Shown one piece after another: positions 5,202-5,387 of a stretch of DNA of 5,387 nt. Source of the DNA: Christensenella sp. UBA3792 (GTDB taxonomy: Bacteria; Bacillota; Clostridia; Christensenellales; CAG-138). The stretch lies in the NCBI GenBank assembly GCA_002369195.1, contig DFEW01000062.1, positions 14,469 through 19,855 of the forward strand, read 5' to 3'. The position numbers and the translations under genes are program-made. Within the stretch, counting starts at the first letter, position 1, and each line of letters begins with the position of its first letter. The notes under the pieces are model-generated. The model was not told where the DNA came from. It saw only the letters and a program-made list of their open reading frames with translations, and did no database searches.

Positions 5202-5387
5202 TTACTTTTCTCTACTAAATGGAGGTTCCTTTCTTCCAATCGAAACTGATCCCCACGCGCTTTTAAGAAAGTCATTCACTATATCATCATACTTATCATA
5301 GTCTTCTGGGTGTATTGCAAAAATATAAGACCTTTGCGTACCGCGATGAAAGGTTAGCACTATTATTTTAGCATGATGCTTTTCATC
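5202..5387 (-). CDS. Unrecognised AT-rich gene, C-terminal 61 residues
   Basis: On the minus strand an open frame enters from beyond base 5387 and runs 61 codons to TAA (5204-5202). It has no start in the window, so the N-terminus lies outside. The peptide contains IIVLTFHRG, then RSYIFAIHPEDYDKYDDIV and ends KEPPFSREK: a beta-strand, beta-strand, amphipathic-helix pattern with aromatic residues, consistent with the end of a small folded domain. I do not recognise the family. The pattern loosely recalls the end of PsbP/DUF1795-like lipoproteins, but this is only an impression. GC is about 37% by hand count, with ATA, CTA, TCA, AGT and AGA codons that neighbouring genes largely avoid, which suggests horizontal acquisition. 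The gene converges on the plus-strand operon, and the terminator at 4949-4975 could end its transcript. Confidence 0.6.
   Translation of the reverse strand, partial: DEKHHAKIIVLTFHRGTQRSYIFAIHPEDYDKYDDIVNDFLKSAWGSVSIGRKEPPFSREK

Noticed and set aside
4892..5387. A CRISPR array, tRNA or riboswitch in the intergenic and AT-rich end
   Set aside because: There are no regularly spaced direct repeats, no cloverleaf with a T-loop motif, and no known riboswitch core that I can recognise. The repeats here are inverted, not direct.

Overview
The window looks like chromosomal DNA of a GC-rich member of the Bacillota, most likely a gut-type Clostridia lineage (inference). The evidence is strong purine-rich Shine-Dalgarno sequences (AGGAGG, GGAGGG), GTG/ATG starts, a SpoIIE/RsbU-type phosphatase receptor, a clostridial-style lipoprotein with a Pro/Thr/Glu-rich linker, and a palindromic intergenic repeat of a kind I associate with such genomes. 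No rRNA, tRNA, CRISPR array, transposase or phage gene was seen.

Layout: (1) Bases 1-141 are the last 46 codons of a VanX-type M15 D-Ala-D-Ala dipeptidase that begins upstream. (2) After 40 bases, 182-1813 encodes a 543-aa membrane receptor (TM, extracellular sensor, TM, HAMP, PP2C/SpoIIE phosphatase). (3) The gap 1814-1956 holds two stem-loops and a good extended -10 promoter. (4) A tight plus-strand operon follows: a haemolysin III/PAQR-type seven-helix membrane protein (1957-2631), an AlkD-type DNA alkylation repair protein (2647-3330), a transglutaminase-like lipoprotein (3327-4721, ATGA overlap with alkD) and a 50-aa charged protein of unknown function (4739-4891). (5) The gap 4892-5201 holds no convincing gene. 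It carries a weak hairpin, a 128-bp inverted-repeat element whose two end hairpins form a bidirectional terminator, and a nested stem structure. (6) From 5202 to the end, the 3' part of a minus-strand gene enters. At about 37% GC by hand count, with AT-rich codons, it differs sharply from everything to its left.

Together, the first two genes suggest cell-envelope metabolism and transmembrane signalling. The operon combines an integral membrane protein, DNA alkylation repair and a surface transglutaminase-fold protein, with no obvious single pathway. The small protein is the least explained member. The most interesting parts are the structured intergenic region, the compositional boundary behind it and the small gene. 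I see no clear evidence of a new defence or mobile system; most of the window is ordinary housekeeping-type sequence.
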